Shown: positions 27,769-37,980, counted from the first letter of the stretch. The stretch: 64,000 nucleotides of DNA from Nocardioides humilatus (GCF_008373755.1 NZ_VUJV01000001.1:806001-870000), one strand, 5' to 3'. Notes: generated by a model not told the origin, from the letters alone. Made by a program: numbers and translations.

Positions 27769-28814
27769 GCGACCTGCTCACCCTCACCGCGCTGTCGATC
27801 GGCGCTGCCGGCTTCTTCGTCGGCATCATCGTCGGTCTCACCGGCATGGGTGGTGGCGCCCTGATGACGCCTGCCCTGATCTTCCTCGGGGTGGGCGGCG
27901 GCGAGGCCGCCACCGTGGTGACCGCCGACCTGACCGCCGCAGCCGTCTACAAGAGCGGCGGCGCGCTGGTCCACGCGAAGAGCGGATCGCCCAACTTCCG
28001 GCTCGCCGGCTGGCTGATCGCCGGCTCGGTGCCCATGGCCTTCCTCGGTCCGTGGATGGTGCATCAGCTGACCGACAACGAGGACCAGCTCGACTTCGTC
28101 CTCAAGATGGCCATCGGCTTCGCGCTGCTCTTCGCTGCGACGACCTACGCGCTGCGCCTCTACGTCAACCTGCGTCGGGTGCGGGCAGGCGGCGACGGCG
28201 GCGACCCCAACCCGAAGATCCGGCCGATCCCGACGCTCCTCGTCGGCATGCTCGGCGGCCTGCTCGTGGGCATCACCAGTGTCGGCTCGGGCTCGGTCAT
28301 CATGATCGCGCTGCTGATGCTCTACCCCGGCCTCTCGGCCGTGAAGCTCGTCGGCACGGACCTGGTGCAGGCAGTGCCGCTCGTGCTGTCGGCCGCCATC
28401 TCCAACATCATCATCAACGACGGCATCGACCTGAAGATCACGATCCCGCTCATCATCGGCTCCGTGCCCGGGACGATCCTCGGCAGCTCGATCGCACCCC
28501 GGGTGCCGCAGAGCTACATCCGTCGCGGCATCGTCGTCGTACTGACCATGTCGGGTGTCGCGCTGCTCGACAAGTCCGGCTGGGCCCCGCTCGGCAAGGA
28601 GGAGACCCACCCGATCCTGGTCGCGATGGTCGGCGTGGTGACGATCGTGCTGGTGCCGCTCGTGTGGGGCGTGATCCGCCGACGCGAGGGACTCCCCTAC
28701 TTCGGAGCTCCGACCCTCACCGAGCTCGAACAGCTCCCGGGCGACCACAAACCCAAGAAGGCGGCGGCCAAGAAGGCGGCCCCCAAGGAACCCGAGGCTC
28801 AGTCGCGCCCGTAG
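27765..28814 (+). CDS. TSUP family (TauE/SafE) anion permease
   Basis: 349 residues with eight or so hydrophobic helices; the two half-repeats begin [19 protein letters not shown] and [19 protein letters not shown], the G-x-G-x-G signatures of the sulfite/sulfonate/sulfur-anion exporters and importers. The start ATG overlaps the APS-kinase fusion stop and has GGAAGGA 8 nt upstream, so the two are translated together, which argues for sulfate or another sulfur oxyanion as substrate. Basic Lys/Ala tail. Converges on ugd with 16 bp overlap. Confidence 0.87.
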   Translation: MSDLLTLTALSIGAAGFFVGIIVGLTGMGGGALMTPALIFLGVGGGEAATVVTADLTAAAVYKSGGALVHAKSGSPNFRLAGWLIAGSVPMAFLGPWMVHQLTDNEDQLDFVLKMAIGFALLFAATTYALRLYVNLRRVRAGGDGGDPNPKIRPIPTLLVGMLGGLLVGITSVGSGSVIMIALLMLYPGLSAVKLVGTDLVQAVPLVLSAAISNIIINDGIDLKITIPLIIGSVPGTILGSSIAPRVPQSYIRRGIVVVLTMSGVALLDKSGWAPLGKEETHPILVAMVGVVTIVLVPLVWGVIRRREGLPYFGAPTLTELEQLPGDHKPKKAAAKKAAPKEPEAQSRP

Positions 28815-29983
28815 AGATCGCGCGTGTAGACCTTCTCCTCGACGTCGGCCAAGGCGTCGGTGAGCCGGTTGGCGACGATGACGTCGGCGCGGGCCTTGAA
28901 GTCGCCGAGGTCGTGGACGACCTCGGAGCCGAAGAAGGTGTTTTCGACGAGCTCGGGCTCGTAGATGATCACCTCGACGCCCTTGGCCTTAATCCGCTTC
29001 ATCACGCCCTGGACTGACGACATCCGGAAGTTGTCGCTGCCTGACTTCATGATCAGCCGGTGCACGCCGACGACGGCGGGCTTGCGACGCAGGATGTCGG
29101 CGGCGACGAAGTCCTTCCGCGTCGTGTTGGCATCGACGATGGCGCTGATGAGGTTCTGCGGCACGTCGCGGTAGTTGGCCTGCAGCTGCCGAGTGTCCTT
29201 CGGCAGGCAGTAGCCGCCGTAGCCGAAGGACGGGTTGTTGTAGTGGGCGCCGATCCGCGGATCCAGGCCGACCCCTTCGATGATCTGCCGGGTGTCGAGG
29301 CAGTGGGTGGCGGCATAGGTGTCGAGCTCGTTGAAGTAGGCGACCCGCAGGGCGAGGTAGGTGTTGGCGAAGAGCTTGATCGCTTCGGCCTCCGACGGTT
29401 CTGTCACCAGCACCGGTACGTCGGCGTCGAGTGCGCCTTCGACCAGCAGGTCCGCGAACCGACGCCCCAGGGCGACCGTCGCCGGCGAGCGGGTCGACGC
29501 GCCGATCACGATGCGCGAGGGGTGCAGGTTGTCGTAGAGCGCGCGGCCCTCGCGGAGGAACTCGGGCGAGAAGATGATCGTGGCGCCGGGATATTCACGG
29601 CGCATCCGCTCGGTGAAGCCGACCGGCACGGTCGACTTGATGACGATCGGGGTGTCGCGGTCGGCCTGGAGCACCTGTGCGATGACGGTCTCGACCGTCG
29701 AGGTGTCGAAGAAGTGGGTGCGGGTGTCGTAGTCGGTCGGCGTGGCGACGACCACGAAGTCGGCACTGGCGTAGGCGAGCCCGGGGTCGAGGGTGGCCTT
29801 GAGGTCCAGCGGACGGTTGCGGAGGTAGTCCTCCAGCTCGGCGTCCTCGATCGGGGACACGCGGTCGTTGACCTGGTCGACCCGGGTGGGGTCGATGTCC
29901 AGCGCGACCACCTCGTGGTGCTGCGCCAGGATCACGGCGTTCGACAGGCCGACGTAACCGGTGCCGACAAGGGCGATCTTCAT
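28799..29983 (-). CDS. ugd: UDP-glucose 6-dehydrogenase
   Basis: 394 residues, the short (E. coli-like) class. NAD site [13 protein letters not shown] at the N-terminus, [20 protein letters not shown], catalytic Cys in [11 protein letters not shown], and C-terminal UDP-binding segment. Oxidises UDP-glucose to UDP-glucuronate with two NAD. Supplies an acidic sugar for surface polymers. The frame is open upstream to 30091 but [12 protein letters not shown] is the natural N-terminus. Confidence 0.95.
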   Translation of the reverse strand: MKIALVGTGYVGLSNAVILAQHHEVVALDIDPTRVDQVNDRVSPIEDAELEDYLRNRPLDLKATLDPGLAYASADFVVVATPTDYDTRTHFFDTSTVETVIAQVLQADRDTPIVIKSTVPVGFTERMRREYPGATIIFSPEFLREGRALYDNLHPSRIVIGASTRSPATVALGRRFADLLVEGALDADVPVLVTEPSEAEAIKLFANTYLALRVAYFNELDTYAATHCLDTRQIIEGVGLDPRIGAHYNNPSFGYGGYCLPKDTRQLQANYRDVPQNLISAIVDANTTRKDFVAADILRRKPAVVGVHRLIMKSGSDNFRMSSVQGVMKRIKAKGVEVIIYEPELVENTFFGSEVVHDLGDFKARADVIVANRLTDALADVEEKVYTRDLYGRD

Positions 29984-30045
29984 GTTTCGACGGTGGGCAA
30001 CCGACCTGTCCGGCCCGGGGCCTGCGGGCGAACGCCGCGTGACGG

Positions 30046-30807
30046 CTAGCGCAAGTCCCACTCCCACAGCGCAGAGATCGGCAGGCCCCACATGCCCGGG
30101 CGGTACTTGAAGCCGACCGGCGCGGTGTTGAGCACGATCCCGCCCCGGAAGCGCGAGCCCGCTCGCACGGCCAACGCCTCGAGGTTGCGGAACTGGTGCG
30201 GCCGGAAGCCGGCCGCCGTCCGGACCTCCACGCCGTAGACGGTCTCGTCGGGCAGCTCGACGAGCAGGTCGACCTCGAGGCCGTTGCGCTCGCGGAGGTG
30301 GGTCAGCCGGAATTCGACCTCGCTCGTCGGCTGCTGACGCAAGAGTTCTGCGGCGACGATCCCTTCGAGGTACGGCGCCAGGCGGGCGCGTGCGCCGAGC
30401 TCGACCAGCGCCGCGGTGCTGTCGCCGGCGAGCCGCCGCGCGAGGGCGGGGTCGTCGAACACGGCCCGCGGACGTCCGATCGCGCGCTTCGTCACGGCCG
30501 ACCGGGCACCGGGGACGAGGCGCACGACCCCGAGGTCGACCAGCGCGTCGACGTACGGCGTACTCGTCGTCGGCGGGATCGCCGCCATCGCCGCGAGCCG
30601 AGCCTTGTTCAGCTCCGCCGATGGTGGGTGCGCCATGGCCCCGAGCAGAGCGAGCAGCCCCGACGGCGCCAGGCGGCCGCGGCGCAGGTCCAGCGAGAGC
30701 TCGTCACCGCCGGCGAGGAGGGCGACGTAGTCCTCGACGCCGTAGGCCGAGCGCACCTCGTCGGGCACGGAGGCTCGGGAGCCGAGCCGCGCCACGAAAT
30801 CCGCCAT
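30046..30807 (-). CDS. DUF4143 domain protein lacking the usual AAA ATPase part
   Basis: 253 residues. Residues 55-130 form a winged-helix-like segment ([13 protein letters not shown]...[17 protein letters not shown]) and 140-220 a PDDEXK-like core ([14 protein letters not shown] then [12 protein letters not shown]), the arrangement of the C-terminal half of AAA_14-DUF4143 ATPases. The final E-x-K Lys is Arg here and the N-terminal ATPase is absent, so this is either a reduced family or a remnant. ATG start 6 nt after TAGGCT (leaderless type). A palindrome lies just upstream. Confidence 0.6.
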   Translation of the reverse strand: MADFVARLGSRASVPDEVRSAYGVEDYVALLAGGDELSLDLRRGRLAPSGLLALLGAMAHPPSAELNKARLAAMAAIPPTTSTPYVDALVDLGVVRLVPGARSAVTKRAIGRPRAVFDDPALARRLAGDSTAALVELGARARLAPYLEGIVAAELLRQQPTSEVEFRLTHLRERNGLEVDLLVELPDETVYGVEVRTAAGFRPHQFRNLEALAVRAGSRFRGGIVLNTAPVGFKYRPGMWGLPISALWEWDLR

Positions 30808-30822
30808 GCCCGCAGCCTAACT

Positions 30823-30838
30823 CGTAGATTTGTCTACG
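30823..30838. promoter_or_regulatory. Palindrome CGTAGA-TTTG-TCTACG
   Basis: Perfect 6+6 palindrome, 16 bp before the start of the DUF4143 gene and just upstream of its -10, also 52 bp before cysD. Could be a self-regulatory operator or a cysD control site. Confidence 0.5.
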
Positions 30839-30889
30839 CGATTCGCGCCGATGTCACTCTGCAAGGCTGCGCATGGCACGATTCCCGTC

Positions 30890-31804
30890 ATGTCCCAGAC
30901 CCACGCTGACTACCGGCTGAGTCAACTCGACCAGCTCGAAGCCGAGTCGATCCACATCTTCCGCGAGGTCGCGGCCGAGTTCGAGAAGCCTGTGCTGATG
31001 TTCTCGGGAGGCAAGGACAGCATCGTGATGCTGCGCCTCGCCGAGAAGGCCTTCTACCCGGCGAAGATCCCGTTCCCCGTGCTGCAGGTCGACACCGGCC
31101 TCGACTTCCCCGAGGTCCTCGAGACCCGTGACCGCTGGGTCAACCGACTCGGCGTCAACCTGGTCGTCGCCAGCATCGACGACGCGATCGCCAGTGGCGT
31201 CGTGATCGACGACGGCAAGACCAGCCGCAACCGGATGCAGATCGGCACCCTCCTCAACGCCATCGAGGAGAACGGCTTCACCGCCGCCTTCGGTGGCGGC
31301 CGCCGCGACGAGGAGAAGGCCCGCGCCAAGGAGCGCGTCTACTCCCACCGCGACGAGTTCGGCCAGTGGGACCCGAAGAACCAGCGCCCCGAGCTGTGGA
31401 GCCTCTACAACGGCCGCCTGCACGAGGGCGAGCACATGCGGATCTTCCCGATCTCCAACTGGACCGAGCTCGACGTCTGGGACTACATCGGCCGCGAAGG
31501 CATCGAGATCCCCGACATCTACTTCTCCCACCAGCGCCGCGTCTTCGTCCGTGACGGCATGCTGATGAGCGAGACCCCGCTCAACCCGATGCGCGACGGA
31601 GAGGTCGCCGAGGAGCGCACCGTCCGCTTCCGCACGTGCGGTGACATCACCCTGACCGGCTGCGTCGAGAGCACCGCCTCGACCATCGACGAGATCATCG
31701 AGGAGATCGCGGTCGCCAAGCTCACCGAGCGTGGCGCCACCCGCGGCGACGACCGATTCTCCGAGGCCGCCATGGAAGACCGCAAGAAGGAGGGCTACTT
31801 CTGA
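30890..31804 (+). CDS. cysD: Sulfate adenylyltransferase subunit 2 (CysD)
   Basis: 304 residues, PP-loop ATP pyrophosphatase. SGGKDS (39-44) is in FSGGKDSIVMLRLAEKAF; FGGGRRDEEKARAKERVYSH and the C-terminal RFRTCGDITLTGCVES are hallmarks. With CysN it makes APS from ATP and sulfate. Starting at 30890 gives the standard N-terminus YRLSQLDQLEAESIHIFREV; the frame is open 20 codons further up. TGATG junction with cysN. Confidence 0.96.
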   Translation: MSQTHADYRLSQLDQLEAESIHIFREVAAEFEKPVLMFSGGKDSIVMLRLAEKAFYPAKIPFPVLQVDTGLDFPEVLETRDRWVNRLGVNLVVASIDDAIASGVVIDDGKTSRNRMQIGTLLNAIEENGFTAAFGGGRRDEEKARAKERVYSHRDEFGQWDPKNQRPELWSLYNGRLHEGEHMRIFPISNWTELDVWDYIGREGIEIPDIYFSHQRRVFVRDGMLMSETPLNPMRDGEVAEERTVRFRTCGDITLTGCVESTASTIDEIIEEIAVAKLTERGATRGDDRFSEAAMEDRKKEGYF

Positions 31805-33084
31805 TGGCCGATACCACTGGGGCAACCAAGGGCACCAACATGGACCTTCTCCGGTTCGCCACCGCAGGCTCCGTCGACGACGGCAAGTCCACCCTCATCG
31901 GTCGGCTCCTGCTCGACTCGAAGTCGATCTTCGAGGACCAGCTCGAGGCCGTCGAGGCGACGAGCACGTCCAAGGGCTACGACTACACCGACCTCGCGCT
32001 GCTGACCGACGGTCTGCGCTCGGAGCGGGAGCAGGGCATCACCATCGACGTGGCCTACCGCTACTTCGCGACGCCCAACCGCAAGTTCATCATCGCCGAC
32101 ACCCCGGGGCACGTGCAGTACACGCGCAACATGGTGACCGGCGCCTCGACCGCCGACCTCGGTCTGGTGCTCGTCGACGCCCGCCAGGGCCTCACCGAGC
32201 AGTCACGCCGCCACGCGGTGATCCTCTCGCTGCTCCGCGTCCCGCACCTCGTGCTCGCGGTCAACAAGATGGACCTCGTCGACTTCTCCGAGGAGATCTA
32301 CGAGAAGATCCACGCCGAGTTCACGCAGTTCGCGACCAAGCTCAACATCCCGGACCTCGAGGTCATCCCGATCTCGGCGCTCAACGGCGACAACGTCGTC
32401 AACCGCTCCGAGAACATGGACTGGTACTCCGGCCCGACGCTCATGCACCACCTCGAGCACGTCCACGTCGCCTCCGACCGCGACCTGATCGACGCGCGCT
32501 TCCCGGTGCAGTTCGTCATCCGGCCGAAGTCCGACGAGTTCCACGACTACCGCGGCTACGCCGGCCAGGTTGCTGGTGGCGTGCTCAAGCCCGGTGACGA
32601 GGTCGTCGTGCTCCCGTCGGGCATGACGTCGAAGATCTCCAAGATCGACCTGTTCGACCAGGAGATCCCGGAGGCGTTCCCGCCGATGTCGGTGACCGTC
32701 CACCTCGAGGACGACGTCGACGTCTCGCGCGGCGACATGATCGCCCGCGTCAAGAACGCGCCGGAGCCCCGCCAAGACATCGACGCGATGGTCTGCTGGA
32801 TGACGACGACACCGCTCAAGCCGCGGCAGAAGCTCGCCATCAAGCACACCACCCGCACCGGTCGTGCCCTGGTCAAGGACATCCAGTACCGCCTGGACGT
32901 CAACACCTTGCACCGCGACCAGGAGACCAAGGAGCTCGGCGTCAACGAGATCGGCCGCGTCCAGCTGCGCACCACGGTGCCGCTGCTGAGCGACCCCTAC
33001 TCGAAGAACCGCGCCACCGGATCGTTCATCCTGATCGACGAGGCGACCGGCGTGACCGTCGGCGCCGGCATGATCAACGGCTGA
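31804..33084 (+). CDS. cysN: Sulfate adenylyltransferase subunit 1 (CysN), GTPase
   Basis: 426 residues, without a fused CysC. G1 GSVDDGKST (22-30), EREQGITIDVAYRYF switch, G3 DTPGHVQYTRNM, G4 NKMD, G5 ISAL, then EF-Tu-like beta domains. GTP hydrolysis drives APS formation by CysD. Because this CysN has no APS kinase of its own, the kinase in the three-domain fusion 3-4 kb upstream is the only one in the window. Followed by a strong terminator. Confidence 0.96.
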   Translation: MADTTGATKGTNMDLLRFATAGSVDDGKSTLIGRLLLDSKSIFEDQLEAVEATSTSKGYDYTDLALLTDGLRSEREQGITIDVAYRYFATPNRKFIIADTPGHVQYTRNMVTGASTADLGLVLVDARQGLTEQSRRHAVILSLLRVPHLVLAVNKMDLVDFSEEIYEKIHAEFTQFATKLNIPDLEVIPISALNGDNVVNRSENMDWYSGPTLMHHLEHVHVASDRDLIDARFPVQFVIRPKSDEFHDYRGYAGQVAGGVLKPGDEVVVLPSGMTSKISKIDLFDQEIPEAFPPMSVTVHLEDDVDVSRGDMIARVKNAPEPRQDIDAMVCWMTTTPLKPRQKLAIKHTTRTGRALVKDIQYRLDVNTLHRDQETKELGVNEIGRVQLRTTVPLLSDPYSKNRATGSFILIDEATGVTVGAGMING

Positions 33085-33101
33085 CCACCTGTAACTGACG
33101 C

Positions 33102-33134
33102 AAGAACCCCGCACCCTGAGGGTGCGGGGTTCTT
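33102..33134 (+). terminator. Intrinsic terminator after cysDN
   Basis: Perfect 15-bp stem (arms 33102-33116 and 33120-33134) with loop TGA; the arm ends in TTCTT and TTTGCTGTT follows. The clearest terminator in the window. Confidence 0.92.
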
Positions 33135-33145
33135 TGCTGTTCGCT

Positions 33146-33178
33146 GGTTGAGGTGCGAGCGAAGCGAGCCTCGAAACC
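33146..33178 (+). repeat. Interspersed palindromic repeat, copy C
   Basis: 33 nt starting GGTTGAGGTGCGAGC and ending GAGCCTCGAAACC, immediately after the cysN terminator and touching the stop codon of the convergent lipoprotein gene. Confidence 0.78.
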
Positions 33179-33855
33179 TAGGGCTTGATGGCCTCGAGCA
33201 CGTCGCCGCACCAGTCCTCGAACTTCTCGAGCGACTTGGCGGGGGCGTTGGTGTAGCACTGGAGCAGGTCGCCGTTCTTGGCAAACGTGAACAGGCGGTA
33301 CTGGGTGCGCTCGGCCTTGCCGAGGGTCTGGTGGAACTGCACCCCGTAGTCGAAGCCCTTGGCCTTCAGCATGCCCTTGATCCGGGTGGTCTCCGAGACC
33401 CAGTCGCGGTCGTCCTCGCCGGCCTCGGACAAGATCGTGGTGAGCTTGTCCTCGTCGAACTCCTCCGGCCAGTCGCCACCGCCGCGGACGATGAACGCCA
33501 GCTGCACGGCGACCGGGTCGTCCTCCGGGCCGACGGAGAAGCGGCAGATCTTGCCGGGCTCGCTGTCCCCCTCGGCGATGTCCTCGCCCTTCACCACGGA
33601 CGTGGCGAACTCGCTGCACTCCGGCAGCGGCTTGTAGCCACCCTTGTCGGTCGGGTCGACCGAGGTCGTCGACGTCGGCGTGTTGGACGGGCTGCTGCTC
33701 TCCGACGCGCTCGTCGAGGTGCTCGCGCCGTCGGTCGGTGTGGTGTCGTCCTTGGAGTCGTTGTCACCACCGCTGCTGCAGGCCGCGGTCGAGCCGAGAA
33801 GCACGCTCACGGCACCGGCCGCGAGGGCACGCTTCCACATCACTTGCTGGGTCAT
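33178..33855 (-). CDS. Hypothetical lipoprotein
   Basis: 225 residues from an ATG with GGGAGAAGAG upstream. Signal peptide (MWKRALAAGAVSVLLGSTAAC) with lipidated Cys, then 45 residues rich in Ser, Thr and Asp, and a globular domain with Cys at ECSEF, KICRF, LLQCY and DWCGD that could form two disulfides. No family recognised. It follows the methyltransferase gene by 28 nt and is probably cotranscribed. Confidence 0.7.
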   Translation of the reverse strand: MTQQVMWKRALAAGAVSVLLGSTAACSSGGDNDSKDDTTPTDGASTSTSASESSSPSNTPTSTTSVDPTDKGGYKPLPECSEFATSVVKGEDIAEGDSEPGKICRFSVGPEDDPVAVQLAFIVRGGGDWPEEFDEDKLTTILSEAGEDDRDWVSETTRIKGMLKAKGFDYGVQFHQTLGKAERTQYRLFTFAKNGDLLQCYTNAPAKSLEKFEDWCGDVLEAIKP

Positions 33856-33883
33856 CTGTTCTCTTCTCCCGATGAGTTGAGGG

Positions 33884-34918
33884 TCAGGCCTGGGGGCGCG
33901 CGACGACGAGCACCGTGTTGATGGTGAGCTCGCGCTCGGTGATGTCGGGCACGGTCGCCCGCACCCGCGCGACGATCTCCGGCGTGAGCCGGGCGACCGA
34001 CGAGTCCTTGGAGGGAGTCTCCTCCCACTCGACCACGTCGAAGTGGCGTTCGACGACCGCACGGAAGTCGTCGAGGCGAACGCGGTTGAGCGACCGTTTG
34101 AACATGTGGGTCTCGGGCACGTCGGGCGCCGCGTTGATGTGACGCCAGTCGTAGACCTGTTGGTGCCGTTCGTTGTCCACGTCGAGCTGCTCGGCGTGCA
34201 CGGGAGGCAGGTGGTGGCCGTTCCAGCTGTAGAAGTTGTGGTGGTGCAGGACGACCACGGTCTCGGGGTGGCACAGCTTGGTGAGCGACGCGAGCGAGCC
34301 CTCGAGGTCCATCAGGTGCTCGGTGACGTTGTGGAGCGCGATCGTGTCAAACGTCTCGTCGAGCCCGCCGTCCTCGGCCGAGCTCTGCAAGAGCCGGATG
34401 GCCGGCAGCGTCTCGGTGATCTGGCGCGGGGTGATGCCCATGTCGTCCCAGACCCGCCGACGCTTGTCCTTGGCCGCGGTGCTGTCGAGGTCCATCGACG
34501 GGTCGAGCCCGACGTACGACGCCGCGCCCGCCACGAGGAAGCCGACCCCGAAACCGCCGAACCCGCAGCCGACGTCGAGCACCTTGCGGCCCCGCACGTG
34601 CTCCTGGATGCGCCGGGGCCAGCTGATGTAGCCGAACCGCTCGGAGATCTCGACGAGGTGCGGGTCGTAGTTGCGCAGCGCGTCCTCGAGGTCGGGCGCG
34701 AAGTGGAAGTAGGCGACCTTGGCGAGCGTGGCGTCGTTGGCCCAGTTCTTCCGGGGCTCGACGAGGCTCAGCCGGAAGGCGGCCTCGACCAGCTCGTCGC
34801 TCGGCTCACCGTCGCGCGACTCCGCGTAGCGGGCGTCGATGACGGCGATGTCGGCCGCGATGTCGATGTCGAGCTCGGCACGGTTCTTCCGGCCGCGTTT
34901 CCTCACCGACTGCCCCAC
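33884..34918 (-). CDS. Class I SAM-dependent methyltransferase
   Basis: 344 residues from the GTG with AGAGG 5 nt upstream, overlapping the glycosyltransferase gene by 16 nt. Residues 115-230 hold the Rossmann motifs: VLDVGCGFGGFGVGFL (motif I), YVGLDPSMD (II), FDTIALHNVTEHLMD (IV). A C-terminal acceptor-like region includes VVLHHHNFYSWNGHHLPP. Located with a glycosyltransferase, so probably methylates a glycan or lipid-linked sugar. Confidence 0.85.
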   Translation of the reverse strand: MGQSVRKRGRKNRAELDIDIAADIAVIDARYAESRDGEPSDELVEAAFRLSLVEPRKNWANDATLAKVAYFHFAPDLEDALRNYDPHLVEISERFGYISWPRRIQEHVRGRKVLDVGCGFGGFGVGFLVAGAASYVGLDPSMDLDSTAAKDKRRRVWDDMGITPRQITETLPAIRLLQSSAEDGGLDETFDTIALHNVTEHLMDLEGSLASLTKLCHPETVVVLHHHNFYSWNGHHLPPVHAEQLDVDNERHQQVYDWRHINAAPDVPETHMFKRSLNRVRLDDFRAVVERHFDVVEWEETPSKDSSVARLTPEIVARVRATVPDITERELTINTVLVVARPQA

Positions 34919-37900
34919 CACGACCTCTTCTTCCTCGACGGCGCGCCCGGACCGGAGGGGGCCGGGGGCTGGCCCTGGTCGACCTGCCGGCGGAGCCGCG
35001 GCTCGCCCGTCCGGTCGACGTGGAGTCCGCCACGGTACACGTCGGATCCGCCCTCCCAAACGGCGAGGCGCACGTCGTCACCGTCGAGGAGCTCGGGCAG
35101 CACGGGGATCCGGTAGGCATGCGCGCCGCGTCCGGGGACGTCCTCCAGGGAACGGTCGACGACGTCGGCGGGTACGACGAGGAGGGGCTGGTCGCCGCGC
35201 ATCACCGCGACTTGGAGCACTCGCTCGGGCGCCTGACGGTCCCACGCCCAGCCCGAGAGCCAGTCGCCGACGACCCAGCCTCCGCGCCGTTCGGGCGAGC
35301 GGAGCCCGGAGCCGACCGCCGCCGGGGCGGGGCCGGCCGGCGCCGCCAGGATCTCCTGGCTGCGGGCGAGGACCTCTTCCGGGTCGGTCGGTGCGTTCTC
35401 GAGAGACCACTGGGTCGGCGTGGCCTGCTGGTCCGGTGCCTGCTCCATCATCTCCGCGAGCAGGCGCGCGGACAGAGCCGGGGCACGACCAGACAGCGAG
35501 AAGGTCCGTGCGCCCACCTTGTTGACGCGCAGGAAGACGGAGATGAGCTCCTCGTCACCCTCGTGCAGGCTCCACAGCAGCGGGTACGACGTCGCCGGGG
35601 TCCAGACCGAGGGCACCGGGAAGACCGACAACGTCGTGTAGTCGTCGGTGCCCTCGACCCCGCGGGTCGCCACCAGCTCGACGGGCACGTCGTCCCCGCG
35701 GACGCGGAACCGGCGCTCACCGGGCCCACGGGCATAGAGCCAGATCTCGCTCTTGGCGGTGTGGACACCGAAGATGACCTTGCGCTGGGTGGCCGCCCGC
35801 TTGCTCTCGGGCCCCCACATCGCCGGCATCAGCCACTGCGGCTGCGCCGGGTCGACCGAGTCGGTGCGCAGCATCCACTCGTCGACCGTGCCGACCGGGC
35901 GGCCGGCCGCCCCGCTGAGCGCGGCCAGCAGGACCTTGCGCTGGGCCAGCGGTGCGGCGTCGATGAGCGGCTTCGCCTTGAGGTAGGCGTAGAGCTGGTC
36001 GGCGACGAAGGCGGTCGCCTCCGCCTCCGCGGCGGGCCAGGCCAGCAGCGGCTCGGGCAGCACCAGCAGGTCGTGGCCCGCCTCGGCTGCTCGGGTGACG
36101 TATTCGTGCACGATGCCGTGGCGGGCGTCGTACGGCTCGAAGGTGCCGATCGACGCGAAGGTGTCGGCCCGGACCGCGAACACCTCGGGCCCGTAGGCGC
36201 GCGAGGTCAGGAACTGGGTCGCCACGTCGCCGCCGAGGGGCAGGCCCAATCGGGTGCCCTCGGGGGCGAAGAACGTCGTGAACAGCACGCCGGGACGGTG
36301 AGCCAGGGCGGTCCGCGCGGCCGCGAAGAACCCGGCCTGCGGCAGGGCGGTCAGGCCGTCGGCCACGAGCACGGCGTCGCAGGTCTGCGTGACCGCGAGC
36401 GTGTTGAGCGCCGTGCCGGAGGTCTGACCGATGCAGTTGACGACCCGCACCTGCGGGCAGGCCTCGTCGAGGAGGGGCCGGACCTTCTCGATCGCGGCGC
36501 GCACGTGCGGGTCGGTGTAGCCGAGGACCAGCTCGTCGGGAGTCTCCGCGTGGCAGGCCTTGATGAGGTCCTCGAGCGAGTCATCGCGTCGCACGAGCGC
36601 GACGTGGCTGACCGTCTCCACCGGGGCTCCGGGCTCGTCGACGCCCGCGACGAGCTGCGCGACGGCCTCATGGCGTCCGTGCTCGTCGATGAGCTGGGCG
36701 AGGTGGGCGTGGTAGCCGTACCAGACCTCGAGGTTGGCGTCGTTGGCGAACGCGGGGTGCGCGATCACCTGCCCCTCACGCAGGGCCGCCTCCAACCGCT
36801 CCGCCAGGGCCTGTGCCGTCGGCTCGACCAGGCAGGTCGCGTGGTCGTCCTCGGCGATCAGCTCGGGCGTGCCGCCGACGGCCGTCGCGATGAAGGGCAC
36901 CCGCTGCTCGAGCGTCTCGTAGACCGCCATCGTCGAGTTCTCGATGAGCGAGGGCATGACCGCGATCCGGTCACGCTCAGTGAGGAACGTGAGCGCCTCG
37001 GGCTGGTTCTTGTCGTTGATGACCGTGATCGGGCAGCTCCAGGTCTCCGCCTTCTCACGGATGTACTGCTCCGGGCTGAGCCCGCCCTGCGCCGCCAACC
37101 GGCCGCCCCACTTGCCCAGGAAGGTCACCGAGTCGGGGATCTCGCCGCGCTCGTGGAGGAGGTCGATGGCGCTGCAGAAGATCTCGATGCCCTTGCGTGC
37201 CTCGAGCCGCCCGAAGAAGACCAGGTCGCGGCTGCGGACCACGTCGCCGTGCTGGCGGGGCTCCCCCGGCCGCTGGTCGATCACCGGCACGTTGGAGAAG
37301 TCGACGATGTTGGGCTGCACGAAGACGTTGGCCGGCGGCAGCTCGTAACCGATGCGCTCCATGAACGACAGCAGGTGAGCGGACCCGCCGATGACGACGT
37401 CGGCGAGCTCGACGCACTTCTGCTCGGCGTAGGCGGCCGTCACCAGGTTGGTGTCGGTGATCGGGAGCATCTGGTAGTGCCGGTTCCAGATGTGCGGCGA
37501 CGAGGTCTTGACGAGGAAGAGGGTGTCGCGGAAGGCCAGGCCGAGGCGCTTGGCCATGAGCGCGTAGACGAGGCCGCCCCGCCACTCCGAGGTGTGGACC
37601 ACGTCGAAGGGGTCCTGGTCACGCAGCCACTCGTAGGCGCCTGCGTAGCGCGCCTGCCAGGTCGGGGACGCCGCCCACACCTTGGCGTCGGGGATGGCGA
37701 GGTAGTGGAGCGTGACGCCGAACTCGGCGTAGCGGTCGACCCAGAACTCCGGGGTCTCGTCCTGCACCACCGCGCCCTTGAGGAAGAGGACGTGGACCTC
37801 GTGTCCCTCGGCAGCCAGGCCCTTGGCCAGGTGGTAGTAGGTCGACGCGATGCCGCCGTTGCGGACCGGGCCGATGATCTCCTCGGTCACGATGGCGACC

Positions 37901-37980
37901 CGCAGGCGGCTCCGGGCGTCGCTGACCCCGACCGACTCGATGCCGGGGAAGCGCTTCACCACGAAGTCATCGCGTTGCAT
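34903..37980 (-). CDS. Large multidomain glycosyltransferase (GT4 plus degenerate second domain)
   Basis: 1025 residues. Residues 25-430 are a GT4 GT-B enzyme: VAIVTEEIIGPVRNGGIASTY, LVFFGRLEARKGIEIFCSA, and MPSLIENSTMAVYETLEQRVPFIAT. Residues 450-690 resemble a GT2-like A-fold (VALVRRDDSLEDLI...CDAVLVADGLTALPQAG) with no clear D-x-D. The last 330 residues are a beta-rich region of unknown fold with a basic tail. Good Shine-Dalgarno GGGGAGA before the ATG. Cotranscribed with the methyltransferase and lipoprotein genes. Probably adds sugars to a surface polymer. Confidence 0.82.
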   Translation of the reverse strand: MQRDDFVVKRFPGIESVGVSDARSRLRVAIVTEEIIGPVRNGGIASTYYHLAKGLAAEGHEVHVLFLKGAVVQDETPEFWVDRYAEFGVTLHYLAIPDAKVWAASPTWQARYAGAYEWLRDQDPFDVVHTSEWRGGLVYALMAKRLGLAFRDTLFLVKTSSPHIWNRHYQMLPITDTNLVTAAYAEQKCVELADVVIGGSAHLLSFMERIGYELPPANVFVQPNIVDFSNVPVIDQRPGEPRQHGDVVRSRDLVFFGRLEARKGIEIFCSAIDLLHERGEIPDSVTFLGKWGGRLAAQGGLSPEQYIREKAETWSCPITVINDKNQPEALTFLTERDRIAVMPSLIENSTMAVYETLEQRVPFIATAVGGTPELIAEDDHATCLVEPTAQALAERLEAALREGQVIAHPAFANDANLEVWYGYHAHLAQLIDEHGRHEAVAQLVAGVDEPGAPVETVSHVALVRRDDSLEDLIKACHAETPDELVLGYTDPHVRAAIEKVRPLLDEACPQVRVVNCIGQTSGTALNTLAVTQTCDAVLVADGLTALPQAGFFAAARTALAHRPGVLFTTFFAPEGTRLGLPLGGDVATQFLTSRAYGPEVFAVRADTFASIGTFEPYDARHGIVHEYVTRAAEAGHDLLVLPEPLLAWPAAEAEATAFVADQLYAYLKAKPLIDAAPLAQRKVLLAALSGAAGRPVGTVDEWMLRTDSVDPAQPQWLMPAMWGPESKRAATQRKVIFGVHTAKSEIWLYARGPGERRFRVRGDDVPVELVATRGVEGTDDYTTLSVFPVPSVWTPATSYPLLWSLHEGDEELISVFLRVNKVGARTFSLSGRAPALSARLLAEMMEQAPDQQATPTQWSLENAPTDPEEVLARSQEILAAPAGPAPAAVGSGLRSPERRGGWVVGDWLSGWAWDRQAPERVLQVAVMRGDQPLLVVPADVVDRSLEDVPGRGAHAYRIPVLPELLDGDDVRLAVWEGGSDVYRGGLHVDRTGEPRLRRQVDQGQPPAPSGPGAPSRKKRSWWGSR

